Shown here: positions 41,480-49,650 of the stretch, one piece after another
How positions within the stretch are numbered: position 1 is the first letter of the stretch
Layout: every line of letters begins with the position of its first letter
From: Solirubrobacter ginsenosidimutans
Lineage (GTDB): Bacteria; Actinomycetota; Thermoleophilia; Solirubrobacterales; Solirubrobacteraceae
Reading direction: 5' to 3'
DNA length: 64,000 bases
Assembly (NCBI RefSeq): GCF_027587205.1
Contig: NZ_JAPDOD010000023.1
Span: forward strand, 89,691 to 153,690
Made by a program: the position numbers and the translations under genes
The notes under the pieces: model-generated
What the model saw: only the letters and a program-made list of their open reading frames with translations
Databases searched by the model: none
What the model was told of the DNA's origin: nothing

Positions 41480-42162
41480 ACTGGGACTGGACACGTGTGG
41501 TCCGCGGGCTCGCGCTCGCGACCTGGGGCGCCTTCTTCGCCTACCTCTGGATCAGCGGGCGGGCGACGACCTACATCGGCCCCAAGACCGCGTGGGTGGT
41601 GACCCTCGGCGCGCTCACCCTGCCGCTCGTCGCGGTCGCGTACCTCTGGGGCGCGCGCAGCCACCCGCGAGCCGCTTCAGCCCGTGAGGTCGGGGCGAAC
41701 GGCCTGCTGATCGCCCCGATCCTGCTCGCCCTGATGGTCCCCGCGCCCTCACTCGGCGCGCTCGCGGTCAAGAACAAGCGCACCAAGAACCCGCCCGCGC
41801 CGATCGACGCCCCGGTCGACGGCGAGATCCGCCTCTACGAGATCGCCTGGGCGGCCGACTCGGCCAAGTACGCCGCGGCCAACGACCTCGCGACCGGCAA
41901 GGCGGTCGATTTTGTCGGCTTCGTGTCCCGCGACAAGCTTCCCGGCGGCCAGCTCGAGCTCTCGCGGTTCTTCGTCAGCTGCTGCGCGGCGGATGCGACG
42001 GCCTACAGCGTGAAGATCACGCCGCCCGCCGGCGAGCCGCCCACCCCGGTCGACGCCTGGGTTCGCGTCCGCGGGACGCTGGCGGGACAGCCCGGTTCAA
42101 CGCTCAGCGTCGCCGCGACGGCCCTCGACAAGGTCTCCGAGCCCAGCAATCCCTACAACTAG
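41476..42162 (+). CDS. TIGR03943/DUF1980-type membrane protein, permease partner
   Basis: A 228-residue protein. Two or three N-terminal helices (LALATWGAFFAYLWISG, AWVVTLGALTLPLVAVAYLW, LLIAPILLALMVPAPSLGAL) precede a C-terminal domain with GKAVDFVGFVSRDKLPGG and the cysteine pair RFFVSCCAADATAY, characteristic of this family. The domain is an OB-like fold that may bind metal at the outer face. Its start overlaps the permease stop (ATGA), showing that the two work as one complex. Confidence 0.82.
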   Translation: MNWDWTRVVRGLALATWGAFFAYLWISGRATTYIGPKTAWVVTLGALTLPLVAVAYLWGARSHPRAASAREVGANGLLIAPILLALMVPAPSLGALAVKNKRTKNPPAPIDAPVDGEIRLYEIAWAADSAKYAAANDLATGKAVDFVGFVSRDKLPGGQLELSRFFVSCCAADATAYSVKITPPAGEPPTPVDAWVRVRGTLAGQPGSTLSVAATALDKVSEPSNPYN

Positions 42163-42204
42163 TAGGTATCGTCCGCGGCCGGTCTGGCCGAACGTTCGAC
42201 CTAC
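42162..42204. terminator. Possible hairpin between convergent genes
   Basis: Outer arms GTAGGT (42162-42167) and ACCTAC (42199-42204) enclose an inner CGGCC/GGCCG stem (about 42176-42190). It covers the short gap between the TIGR03943 gene and the convergent M56 gene. The stem is interrupted, so termination is only possible. Confidence 0.35.
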
Positions 42205-43136
42205 ACGCTGTGAGACGTCGAGCACGCATGACCGTGCTCGTGGGAGCGGTGGTAGCCCGCGTGCGCGACGAACGGGAGCGCGATGGCGCTTGCCGCGACC
42301 AACGCCGCCATGACCGGGGCGAGCGCGATCAGCCCCAGATGCGCCGGTTGCGCGCCGGCCTCGAGCAACAGCCGGGCGCGGCGGACCACCACGCCGCCGC
42401 CGAGGGCCAGCATCGCCGGCGCGGTGGACCCGCGCGCGGCCTTGAAGATCGCCGACGCCAGCACGGCCGGGTCGTGGCTGCGCTCGAGCGCGTAGCGATC
42501 CGCATCGCGCTCGAGCGAGAACAGCAGCTCGCGCGCCGCCGCACGCGTGCCCGGCAGGAAGCGCGCGACCGCGCGGGCCAGCTCACCGGCGACGAGCAGA
42601 TACCGGTGGCGGAGCGCGATATGGCCTTGCTCGTGGGCCAGGCTGGCGAGGAGCTCGTCGTCGTCGAGCTCGACGAGCGCGCCGGCCGAGATCACGACCT
42701 TGGGGCGTCGCAGGCCCGCAACCGCGACGAGCATCGCGCCATCGGCCACCACGAGGCTGCCATCCGGCCCTGGCCCGACGACCGACGTGCGCAGCAGCGT
42801 CTGGACGCGCCGCGACGCGCGCCACAGCCCGGCCATCACTCCGCACAACGACGCCGCGAGGGTCAGGGCGGGAAGCGCGAGCACGAAGTCGGCGGCGTCG
42901 TGGCCGCTGAGCGCGGTCGAGCCCGCGACGCACCAGCTCTCCAGCGGCGTGACCAGCCCGGTGACGGGGAGATACAGCTCGGCCGCGACGGCCGCCGCCA
43001 GGCACGCCATCGCGCGCAGCAGCAGGACGCTCAGCCAGATCGCGGCCGCAAAGCCCGCTGGAGTCCGTTCCAGCCGCAACAGATGCGGAAGGCCGATCGC
43101 CGCGAGAACGACGACTCCGGCCGCGACGCCGATCAC
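42201..43136 (-). CDS. M56-family membrane metallopeptidase (BlaR1-like, no sensor domain)
   Basis: A 311-residue integral-membrane peptidase. N-terminal helices (GVAAGVVVLAAIGLPHLL, SVLLLRAMACLAAAVAAEL, FVLALPALTLAASLCGV) lead to the cytoplasmic zinc motif LASLAHEQGHIALRH (HExxH) and a downstream LERDADRYALE helix that carries the third ligand. There is no penicillin-binding sensor domain. Such proteins pair with BlaI-type repressors and cleave them on a signal. The C-terminus is His-rich (HRSHEHGHAC), hinting at metal sensing. GTGA overlap with the BlaI gene. Confidence 0.88.
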   Translation of the reverse strand: MIGVAAGVVVLAAIGLPHLLRLERTPAGFAAAIWLSVLLLRAMACLAAAVAAELYLPVTGLVTPLESWCVAGSTALSGHDAADFVLALPALTLAASLCGVMAGLWRASRRVQTLLRTSVVGPGPDGSLVVADGAMLVAVAGLRRPKVVISAGALVELDDDELLASLAHEQGHIALRHRYLLVAGELARAVARFLPGTRAAARELLFSLERDADRYALERSHDPAVLASAIFKAARGSTAPAMLALGGGVVVRRARLLLEAGAQPAHLGLIALAPVMAALVAASAIALPFVAHAGYHRSHEHGHACSTSHSV

Positions 43137-43507
43137 TTGTCGCGGGCCTCGCGTGCCAGCTGCTCGAGCTCGGACAGCTCTTCGGGACGGAGGCCGCTGA
43201 TGATGCTGGCGAGCGCGGCCTGGCGCGCGCCGCTCGACGCCCCGGACAGCGTCCTGCGGATGCTGCCCGAGAGATACTCGGCCTCGCTCACCCGCGGCTT
43301 GTAAACGAACCCGCGACCCTCGCGGACCCGCTCGAGCAAGCCGCGCTCGGCGAGGCGGTTCAGCACGGTCTGGACGGTGTTGTACGCGCCTTGGTAGCGC
43401 GACGGGAGCTCTTCGCGGACCTGCTCGACGGTGCCGGCGTTGAGCCGCCAGATCGCCGCCATCACCTGACCCTGGAGCTCACCTTGGATCGACTGGGAAT
43501 CGGCCAC
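43133..43507 (-). CDS. BlaI/MecI/CopY-family repressor
   Basis: A 124-residue winged-helix repressor. Signature sequence: LQGQVMAAIWRLNAGTVEQV, YNTVQTVLNRLAERGLLER, and GFVYKPRVSEAEYLSGSIRR (the region cleaved in the family). GTG at 43505-43507 fits the family start; longer in-frame sequence lies over the operator region. The partner M56 peptidase follows directly. TACA-N3-TGTA boxes lie upstream (43540-43601). Target genes likely include its own operon and possibly the metal ABC operon. Confidence 0.9.
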   Translation of the reverse strand: MADSQSIQGELQGQVMAAIWRLNAGTVEQVREELPSRYQGAYNTVQTVLNRLAERGLLERVREGRGFVYKPRVSEAEYLSGSIRRTLSGASSGARQAALASIISGLRPEELSELEQLAREARDK

Positions 43508-43539
43508 CTCGGCAGTATGCCACCGAAAGGGTCGAATTC

Positions 43540-43601
43540 CTACAGCCTGTCGAAGCTCATGAGCGCGACGCATTCGGGGCTTGATACCTACAAGATGTAG
43601 G
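43540..43601. promoter_or_regulatory. BlaI-type operator boxes
   Basis: A perfect CCTACA-AGA-TGTAGG lies at 43587-43601, and an imperfect CTACA-GCC-TGTC at 43540-43551. BlaI/MecI/CopY proteins bind TACA/TGTA dyads. The boxes lie 33-94 bases before the repressor's start, between it and the end of the ABC permease gene. Confidence 0.6.
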
Positions 43602-43629
43602 AGTAAGATCGCCGTACGTTCACGACGTC

Positions 43630-44481
43630 TTAGACCCCGTCTTGAGCGTGGAAACCCCCGTCTGGGCCGCGCCTGCGGGCGCGGCCCAACCCCGCTGCCA
43701 CGACGGAAGCCACCACGAGCAGCCCGGCGATCGCCGCGCCCGCCGAGACCCCCGCGTAGTAGGAGAGGTAGAGGCCGCCGATGCCCGCGCCGACGCCGAT
43801 GGCGCACGCGGTGACGATCATCGGCGCGACCCGGCGTGCAACGGTCCGCGCGGCGGCCGCCGGCCCGATCAGCGCCGCCACGACGAGCAGGTTGCCCAAG
43901 CCCTGGACACCGACCAGGACCGCTCCCGCGAGCAGGATGAAGAGCGCCAGCTCGACGCCCAGCGGGTCGACGCCGAGACCGCGGGCGCCGAGCCGGTCGA
44001 AGCCGACGGCGAGCAGCCGCCAGTGCACCAGCCACATCCCCGCGAGCACGGCGGCCGCGAGCGCTCCGGCGAGGGCGAGGTCGGAGGTGCTCGAGGCCAG
44101 CACGTCGCCGAACAGCAGGCCCTGGAGCCCTGGCGGCGAGGCGGGCGAGAGCGCCAGGAGCGCGCCCACGCCGAAGAGCGTCGTGATCACCACGGCGACG
44201 GCGTTGTCGGCGCCGATGCCTCGCACCCGCCCGGCGAGCACGATCAGCACGCCGGCCAGCGCGAGCCCGGCCGCGCCGCCGAGCACCAGCGGGACGCCCA
44301 CCAGCGCCGCCACCGCCAGCCCGGGGAACATCGCGTGCGCCAGCGACTCGGCGCTGTAGGAGAGCCCGTAGAGCACGATCCACACGCCGAGCGCGCCGCA
44401 GGCGACGCCGACCAGGACCATCTCGATCAGCGCTTCGCGCAGGATCGGTTCGCGCCAGGGGTCCAGAAGCGCGTCAAGCAT
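43630..44481 (-). CDS. Zn/Mn ABC transporter permease (second permease of operon)
   Basis: A 283-residue ABC-3-family permease with about eight helices. Marks: LVGVACGALGVWIVLYGLSY near the N-terminus, AESLAHAMFPGLAVAALVG, and a late LVVAALIGPAAAARTVA with the family's GPAA turn. It ends the four-gene operon (permease, binding protein, ATPase, permease) and overlaps the ATPase gene by eight bases. Two different permeases imply a heterodimeric channel, as in MntABCD-type systems. Confidence 0.87.
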   Translation of the reverse strand: MLDALLDPWREPILREALIEMVLVGVACGALGVWIVLYGLSYSAESLAHAMFPGLAVAALVGVPLVLGGAAGLALAGVLIVLAGRVRGIGADNAVAVVITTLFGVGALLALSPASPPGLQGLLFGDVLASSTSDLALAGALAAAVLAGMWLVHWRLLAVGFDRLGARGLGVDPLGVELALFILLAGAVLVGVQGLGNLLVVAALIGPAAAARTVARRVAPMIVTACAIGVGAGIGGLYLSYYAGVSAGAAIAGLLVVASVVAAGLGRARRRGPDGGFHAQDGV

Positions 44482-45217
44482 GCGCGGCGACGGCGAACGT
44501 GCCGCCGGATGGGAGCCGGACCAGCGCGTGGCCGTACGTCGCGCGCAGCACGTCCTCGGTCAGCGTGTCCGCGGGCGGTCCGAAGGCCACGCGGCGTCCG
44601 TTCAAGCACAGCACGGCATCCCACGCGAGCGTCTGCCCGACGTCGTGCGTGGCTACGAGCACCGCGCGGCCCTCGGTGGCGAGCAGGTCGATCAGTCCCA
44701 TCAGCCGCGCGGCGCTGGGCGCGTCCATGCCCGTGAACGGCTCGTCGAAGAGCACGACGTCCGCGTCCTGCAGCAGGGCGCGGGCGACGAGCACCCGCTG
44801 GCGCTGGCCGCCTGACAGCTCGCCGAACGTCACGCGGGCGTGCTCGGCGAGGCTGACGCGTTCGAGCACGGCGAGCGCCTCCCCACGGTCGGCCCGTCCC
44901 GGGCGGCGCCACCACGGGCCGCGCCCGATCACGCCCATCAGCACGACGTCGAGGGCGGAGACGGGATAGTCCAGGCGCGAGCGTTCGGTCTGCGGGACCG
45001 TGCCGCAGCGCCCGCGCACGGACAGCACGCCGCGACGCGGGGCGAGCTCGCCGAGTACAGCGCGCATCAGCGTCGTCTTGCCGCCGCCGTTGGGCCCGAG
45101 GATGCCGACCCGCTGACCGCGGGCGACGGCCAGCGTCACGTCCTCGAGCACGAGCGGGCCGCCGCGGTAGCCGACGGCCATGCCGCGCGCCTCGATCAGA
45201 GGCCGCTGATCGAGCAT
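44474..45217 (-). CDS. Zn/Mn ABC transporter ATP-binding protein
   Basis: A 247-residue ABC ATPase. Walker A GILGPNGGGKTTL, Q-loop VPQTERSRLDYP (typical of metal importers), signature LSGGQRQRVLVARAL, Walker B DVVLFDEPFTGMD and switch His in VATHDVGQ are all present. ATG at 45215-45217 overlaps the end of the binding-protein gene by 22 bases; a later start (MAVGYRGG) would remove the overlap. Powers uptake of Zn2+ or Mn2+ together with the neighbouring genes. Confidence 0.9.
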   Translation of the reverse strand: MLDQRPLIEARGMAVGYRGGPLVLEDVTLAVARGQRVGILGPNGGGKTTLMRAVLGELAPRRGVLSVRGRCGTVPQTERSRLDYPVSALDVVLMGVIGRGPWWRRPGRADRGEALAVLERVSLAEHARVTFGELSGGQRQRVLVARALLQDADVVLFDEPFTGMDAPSAARLMGLIDLLATEGRAVLVATHDVGQTLAWDAVLCLNGRRVAFGPPADTLTEDVLRATYGHALVRLPSGGTFAVAAHA

Positions 45218-46140
45218 CCCCGCTGCTCTCCGGTGAAGCCCTTGACCATCGCGTTCGCGTTGGCCGCCTCCATCTTCAGGTATGTGTCGCCGTCGGAGCC
45301 TTCGGGTCCGAGCGTGTCGCCGTAGAGCACGTAGTCGGCCTTGGCCCCGGTCTCCCGCGCCAGCGTCTTCGCGAGCGCCGGGTTGATCGAGCTCTCCGGG
45401 AACACCGCCTTGACGTGCTCGCGCCGCACGAGCGCCGCGAGCTTGGCAACCTCGCCGGCCGACGGCTGCGCCTGCGTCGACTGCGACGGGATGACCGCGC
45501 CGACGACGGTGATGCCGTAGCGCTTGGTGAAGTAGTTGAAGGCGTCGTGGCTGGTGACCAGCTTGCGCTCGGCGGCCGGCACCTGGTTCATGCACTCAGC
45601 GATCCCCGCGTCGAGCGCCTTGAGCTTGCTCAGGTAGGCGTCGGCGTTGGCCTTGTAGACCTGCGCGTTGCCGGGCGCGACCCTGGTGAGCTCGTCGCGG
45701 ATCGCGGTCACCGCGGCCTCGACGTTGCGCGGGTCGTGCCACCAGTGCGGATCGAACTCGCCCTCCTCCGCTTGGCCGGGGAGCTTGAACGGCGTGTGGT
45801 CGGGGGCGATCGTCAGCACCGCGGGGCTGCCACCGGCCTGCTTGACGACGTCACCCATCCAGTGATCGAGCAGGTTGCCGGACTCGACCACGAGCTTCGC
45901 CCCGGCCGTGGCCTGCACGTCGGCGGGGCGTGGCTCGTACTCGTGCGGGTCGCTGTTGGGCTGCAGGAGCTGATGGATCTGCGCGTCCGTGCCGGCGACC
46001 TCGCGGACGATGTCGCCGAGCTGGGTCGTCGTGACGGCCACGAGCGGACGCTCCTTGGCGGCTCCGGGCGGGTCCTCGCTGCCGCACGCCGCGAGGGCGA
46101 GCCCGAGCAGCAGGGTGGTGAGGGCGATGCGGGTATTCAT
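45196..46140 (-). CDS. Zn/Mn ABC transporter substrate-binding lipoprotein
   Basis: A 314-residue cluster A-I binding protein. Lipobox LALAACGS (Cys near 20). Metal ligands: His in NSDPHEYEPRP, His in FDPHWWHDPRNV, His in TSHDAFNYF and a late acidic ligand near LYGDTLG. The long His-rich loop of true ZnuA is short here (DPHWWHD). Aligns with ZnuA/MntC-type proteins; the metal cannot be told apart by eye. The start overlaps the upstream permease stop (ATGA, 46137-46140). Confidence 0.88.
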   Translation of the reverse strand: MNTRIALTTLLLGLALAACGSEDPPGAAKERPLVAVTTTQLGDIVREVAGTDAQIHQLLQPNSDPHEYEPRPADVQATAGAKLVVESGNLLDHWMGDVVKQAGGSPAVLTIAPDHTPFKLPGQAEEGEFDPHWWHDPRNVEAAVTAIRDELTRVAPGNAQVYKANADAYLSKLKALDAGIAECMNQVPAAERKLVTSHDAFNYFTKRYGITVVGAVIPSQSTQAQPSAGEVAKLAALVRREHVKAVFPESSINPALAKTLARETGAKADYVLYGDTLGPEGSDGDTYLKMEAANANAMVKGFTGEQRGCSISGL

Positions 46141-46937
46141 TGGCGTCCTTTCCAGAGGGCCGAAAGCAAGAAGACCGCGCCGGCGAGCGTCGCGATCGTC
46201 GCCCCGGGCGGGGCGTTGGTACGCAGGGAGAGCCAGACGCCGGCGACGCCTTCGACCGCCGCGAGCGCGACCGTCGCGAGCTGCCAGGGCAGGACGCGCC
46301 GCACCCACAGACGCGTGGTCACGGCGGGCACGACGAGCAGCGCGGTGGCCAGCAGCGCGCCGACCGCGGCCAGTGCGGCCACGGCCGCGAAGCCGACGAG
46401 CGCCAGCAGGGCCAGATCGGCCGGACGGGGACGTGCCCCGAGGGCCTTTGCGGCCGTCGGATCGAAGCCGGCGGCCAACCACCGCGGCCCGAGGGTGAAC
46501 GTCCCGAGCACCGCGGCGGCCGATGCCACACCCGCGCTGACGAGATCCCGGCCCGTGATCGAGAGCAGGCTGCCGAACAGCAGCGTGTCGACCTCCGACC
46601 CGGAGTGGAACACGTCGGAGGCGAGGACGACGCCGACGACCAGCGCCGCGACCAGCGCCAGGGCCGTCAGGACGTCATAGCCGGGGCGCCGCTGTGTCGA
46701 CAGGCCGCCGACGCCGAGCGCGACCAGCGCGCCGCTGCCGAGGGCACCGGCGAACGGCGCGAAGCCGAGGCCGGCGGCCAGCACGACGCCCGGGAACGCG
46801 GCGGCGGCGACCGCATGCGAATAGAACGCGAGGCCGCGCATCACGATCCACGTGCCGAGCACCCCTGCGGCGACGCTCAGCAGCAGCACTTCGGCGAGGC
46901 CGCGCTGAACGTAGGGATACACCGTGTTGAGACTCAT
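46137..46937 (-). CDS. Zn/Mn ABC transporter permease (first gene of operon)
   Basis: A 266-residue ABC-3 permease with about eight helices (VLLLSVAAGVLGTWIVMRGL, FYSHAVAAAAFPGVVLAAGL, ALLATALLVVPAVTTRLWV). First gene of the operon. TTG at 46943 is also in frame, but ATG at 46935-46937 is preferred. The start codon lies inside a perfect palindrome (46926-46944), so repressor binding would block both promoter clearance and translation. Confidence 0.87.
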   Translation of the reverse strand: MSLNTVYPYVQRGLAEVLLLSVAAGVLGTWIVMRGLAFYSHAVAAAAFPGVVLAAGLGFAPFAGALGSGALVALGVGGLSTQRRPGYDVLTALALVAALVVGVVLASDVFHSGSEVDTLLFGSLLSITGRDLVSAGVASAAAVLGTFTLGPRWLAAGFDPTAAKALGARPRPADLALLALVGFAAVAALAAVGALLATALLVVPAVTTRLWVRRVLPWQLATVALAAVEGVAGVWLSLRTNAPPGATIATLAGAVFLLSALWKGRQ

Positions 46938-46973
46938 TCTCAACAGAGTATCGGCGATGTCCTACACCGTGTC
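46926..46973. promoter_or_regulatory. Metal-operon operator sites
   Basis: GTTGAGACTCATTCTCAAC (46926-46944) is a perfect seven-base inverted repeat with a five-base spacer, resembling Fur/Zur-family boxes and covering the start codon. A second element, CTACA-CCG-TGTC (46962-46973), resembles the BlaI boxes at 43540-43601. Both lie upstream of the ABC operon. Confidence 0.55.
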
Positions 46974-47117
46974 GGATTACGCGCCCTTTCCTACTGCCAC
47001 GCGCATGGTCCGGCGAGACCGTCCGGGGGGTCTATCCTGTAGGTAAGCGCTCGGGCCCTCCGCTCCTTCCACCTCTGCGCGCTCCATCGCTTGAAGGGGC
47101 GAGGAAAGCAGGACACT

Positions 47118-47807
47118 GTGCGTCCGATCCGAGCCACCCGAAGCGCGCCCGCGCCGCCCCGCGGCTTCTCGGCGGCGACGATGGACGAGCTGTTGCGCGC
47201 GCTCCGCGCTCGCGCGCTGGAGCACCCCGAGAGCCCAGGGCTGGTCGCCAGCTGGCCGGGCGTGATCGCGGAGCGAATGCCCGCGGCCTGCGCTGAGCTG
47301 CGCCGCCGGGGACACCCGGTGCGCGAAGTCGCCCTCGCTCCCGAGGGAACGGACTCGCGGCGACGGTGGACCGTGGACGGCGCGGGCGAGGGCACGATGG
47401 TGGTTCGCGTGATCGCCGAGCCGAGCGCGGTGCCGCTCATCCGCGCGACCGTGACCGGCTTCGCGGAAGCCGAAGGGGCGCCGGAGCAGGTGCGCTCCTC
47501 GCTGGCGCTCGCCGTGACGGAGGCCTGCTCGAACGTGGTGATGCACGCCTACCTCGACGCCGACGCCCCCGGATGGCTCGAGGTGCGGGCCCGCCGAGCG
47601 AACGCGATGCTCGTGGTCGAGGTCGACGACGAGGGGCGGGGCCTGCTCCCGCGCCACGACTCGCCTGGCCTCGGGCTCGGTCTGCCGCTCATCGCCCAGG
47701 TGACCGACGTCCTGGAGATCGTGTCCCGCCTGTCGCGCCCCGGTCTCCTTCTGCGGATGCAATTCAAGCTCGCCGGTGCGCCGGAGAACGATCGAACAGG
47801 AGCATGA
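47118..47807 (+). CDS. RsbW-like anti-sigma kinase/ATPase with N-terminal extension
   Basis: A 229-residue protein. The last 130 residues are a HATPase_c_2 domain: N-box VTEACSNVVMHAY, G1 VDDEGRG, and G2 SPGLGLGLPLI. These proteins bind SigB/F-type sigma factors or phosphorylate anti-sigma antagonists. The first 100 residues are an unusual extension (MDELLRALRARALEHPESPG, then WTVDGAGEG) without recognised fold. GTG at 47118 follows AGGAAAGCAGG. It is the only such kinase in the window and could regulate the sigma factors at 19216 and 20120 (inference). Confidence 0.82.
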   Translation: MRPIRATRSAPAPPRGFSAATMDELLRALRARALEHPESPGLVASWPGVIAERMPAACAELRRRGHPVREVALAPEGTDSRRRWTVDGAGEGTMVVRVIAEPSAVPLIRATVTGFAEAEGAPEQVRSSLALAVTEACSNVVMHAYLDADAPGWLEVRARRANAMLVVEVDDEGRGLLPRHDSPGLGLGLPLIAQVTDVLEIVSRLSRPGLLLRMQFKLAGAPENDRTGA

Positions 47808-48097
47808 CCATGCACGGCAAGAAGCTTTCCGACGACGACGAGATCCGCCGGGTCGTTGCGCGCCTGGCGCGCCCGCATCGGTCGGGCGGCTCGGTGATCG
47901 AACGCTCGGCGATCCTCGCCGAGGGCACTGGAAGCGCGGCGATCTTCCGGTGGATCACCGACCATGAGGGCACGGCGGAGCTCGCCGCCCCGGCCGCACC
48001 GCCGCGCGGGCTGCACGGGTCCGGGTTCGGAGGCGGAGTCACACCGTCCCGTGGCCCGGCGCGATACGTGCTGCCGACTGGCGCGCTCGTGCCCTGA
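47804..48097 (+). CDS. 97-residue protein coupled to the RsbW-like kinase
   Basis: Starts at ATG 47804, overlapping the kinase stop (ATGA). A helical N-terminal half (DDDEIRRVVARLARPHRSGG, VIERSAILAEG) leads to AIFRWITDHEGTAEL and a Gly/Pro-rich tail ending RYVLPTGALVP. No family recognised. Translational coupling suggests it acts with the anti-sigma kinase, perhaps as an antagonist or small substrate, but it lacks the STAS pattern of RsbV. Confidence 0.65.
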   Translation: MTMHGKKLSDDDEIRRVVARLARPHRSGGSVIERSAILAEGTGSAAIFRWITDHEGTAELAAPAAPPRGLHGSGFGGGVTPSRGPARYVLPTGALVP

Positions 48098-48112
48098 ACC
48101 TCGGCTACGGCT

Positions 48113-48127
48113 GCGGGGTTTTCCCGC
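48113..48127. promoter_or_regulatory. Inverted site GCGGG-GTTTT-CCCGC
   Basis: Centred at 48120, 65 bases before the start at 48185. TACCGT (48173-48178) is a likely -10 box six bases before the ATG. Same core and spacing as the sites at 24508, 26013 and 30421, although 18 kb from that cluster. Confidence 0.55.
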
Positions 48128-48184
48128 CCGACGGACGGGCGTTCACCCGATGGCGGCGGTCGCACCGGCGCGTACCGTCGGGTC

Positions 48185-48919
48185 ATGAACGCGAAGCCGT
48201 CCCCTGCCGCGCCCGACGTGGTTCTCGCGGCCGTGGACCTCTACTGGATCCCGCTGGGCGCCGGTGGTCACTCGGTGCGCTTCAACGGACAGGTCTTCGA
48301 GGCCATCGACGCGGCGCGGCGACGCCGCCGGCGTCGTGATCTCTACCACGCCGCGATCGTCGTGCAACTCGACGGCGATCGCTACACGATCGAAGTCGCA
48401 CCGTCGCCGGACGCCGACAGCGCGAGTCGCGGCGTCGTCGGCACCGGGGCCGTCGGCAGCCGGCACCTCGGTGCGTTGCGGGTGTTTCGCTACGAGATCC
48501 GCCGTTGGCGCAACGGATCCATCCCGGACCTCGGCGCGGCGGTCGGCGGGCCGCGACGGCTGACGACGGATCCGGAGGTCGCTCGTCGCCTGCTCGGCCT
48601 CGTCGCCGAGGTTCCGCGGCCGGTATGGGGCCGCGACGAGCTGAAGGCCGGCGAGATGTGGAACTCCAACTCGGTCGGCGCCTGGCTGATCTCCTCCGCG
48701 GGACTGGCGGCCGATGGGCTTCGGCCACCACCCCGGGGACGAGCACCTGGCTGGCACGCAGGACTCGAGGTGGCTCGGCGCGATCGGACCCACGCGCGTA
48801 GATCACAGTCGCGGGCGGCGGGACTAATACGGATGGCGCCACCGGGCCAGTGTGAGAGCGTCGCGGCACGTGCCACCCGCAGTTCCTCTGACGCCCCGCA
48901 ACGACAGGACCTGGCATGA
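48185..48919 (+). CDS. Hypothetical protein, possible papain-like fold without cysteine
   Basis: A 244-residue protein of unknown function. The first 175 residues look structured: [40 protein letters not shown], then [17 protein letters not shown] and [18 protein letters not shown]. The order (strand with His, then a late NSNS-helix) recalls permuted NlpC/P60-like proteins, in which a Cys would start that helix; here it is Asn/Ser, so enzymatic activity is doubtful. The last 60 residues are Arg-rich and may be read-through of a changed C-terminus. It is first in a three-gene unit (ATGA overlap downstream). Confidence 0.6.
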   Translation: MNAKPSPAAPDVVLAAVDLYWIPLGAGGHSVRFNGQVFEAIDAARRRRRRRDLYHAAIVVQLDGDRYTIEVAPSPDADSASRGVVGTGAVGSRHLGALRVFRYEIRRWRNGSIPDLGAAVGGPRRLTTDPEVARRLLGLVAEVPRPVWGRDELKAGEMWNSNSVGAWLISSAGLAADGLRPPPRGRAPGWHAGLEVARRDRTHARRSQSRAAGLIRMAPPGQCESVAARATRSSSDAPQRQDLA

Positions 48920-49644
48920 CCCCGATTTCCTCGTCGCCGTACCCGGTGCGGCTCGACGGCGACCTCCACGCCGACCTCAGTCGCTGGCGCTGGCTGGTGA
49001 AGTGGCTGCTCGTGATCCCGCACGTGATCGTGCTCGCGTTCCTGTGGGTCGCGTTCATCGTGCTGTGGGTGGTCGCGCTCGTCGCGATCCTCTTCACGGG
49101 CCGGTACCCGCGGGCGATCTTCGACTTCAACCTCGGCGTGCTGCGCTGGTCGTGGCGCGTGGGCTTCTACTCCTACAGCGCGTTGGGCACGGATCGCTAT
49201 CCACCGTTCACGCTCGCTGACGTGCCCGACTATCCGGCGCGTCTGGAGGTCGAGTATCCGCAGTCGCTCTCGCGCGGCCTCGCGCTCGTGAAGTGGTGGC
49301 TGCTCGCGCTGCCGCAGTACTTCATCGTCGCCATCTTCGCGGGTGGTGCCTGGGCCGGCTTCAACGCCTCCAGCGACAACTCGATGTGGACGTCCGGTGG
49401 CGGCCTCATCGGTCTTCTGGTCTGCATCGCCGGCGTCTTCCTGCTCTTCACGGGCCGGTACCCGCGGGCGATCTTCGACTTCGTCATGGGCATGAACCGG
49501 TGGGTGTTCCGCGTCGCCGCCTACGCCGCGCTGATGACGGACACGTACCCGCCGTTCCGGCTCGACATGGGCGACCACGAGCCGGAGTCCGAGACGCTGC
49601 CGGCCGACCCGCTTCCGCCGCGGCCTGCCACCGGGCTCACGTAG
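48916..49644 (+). CDS. DUF4389 membrane protein (tandem domain)
   Basis: A 242-residue membrane protein with two DUF4389 repeats. Each repeat has a KW-containing helix ([38 protein letters not shown]) followed by the near-identical [13 protein letters not shown] and a TDRYPPF or TDTYPPF turn. Four helices in total. The function is unknown. ATGA overlap with the upstream gene and a six-base gap to the downstream DUF6544-like gene show an operon. Confidence 0.85.
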   Translation: MTPISSSPYPVRLDGDLHADLSRWRWLVKWLLVIPHVIVLAFLWVAFIVLWVVALVAILFTGRYPRAIFDFNLGVLRWSWRVGFYSYSALGTDRYPPFTLADVPDYPARLEVEYPQSLSRGLALVKWWLLALPQYFIVAIFAGGAWAGFNASSDNSMWTSGGGLIGLLVCIAGVFLLFTGRYPRAIFDFVMGMNRWVFRVAAYAALMTDTYPPFRLDMGDHEPESETLPADPLPPRPATGLT

Positions 49645-49650
49645 CCGGCC

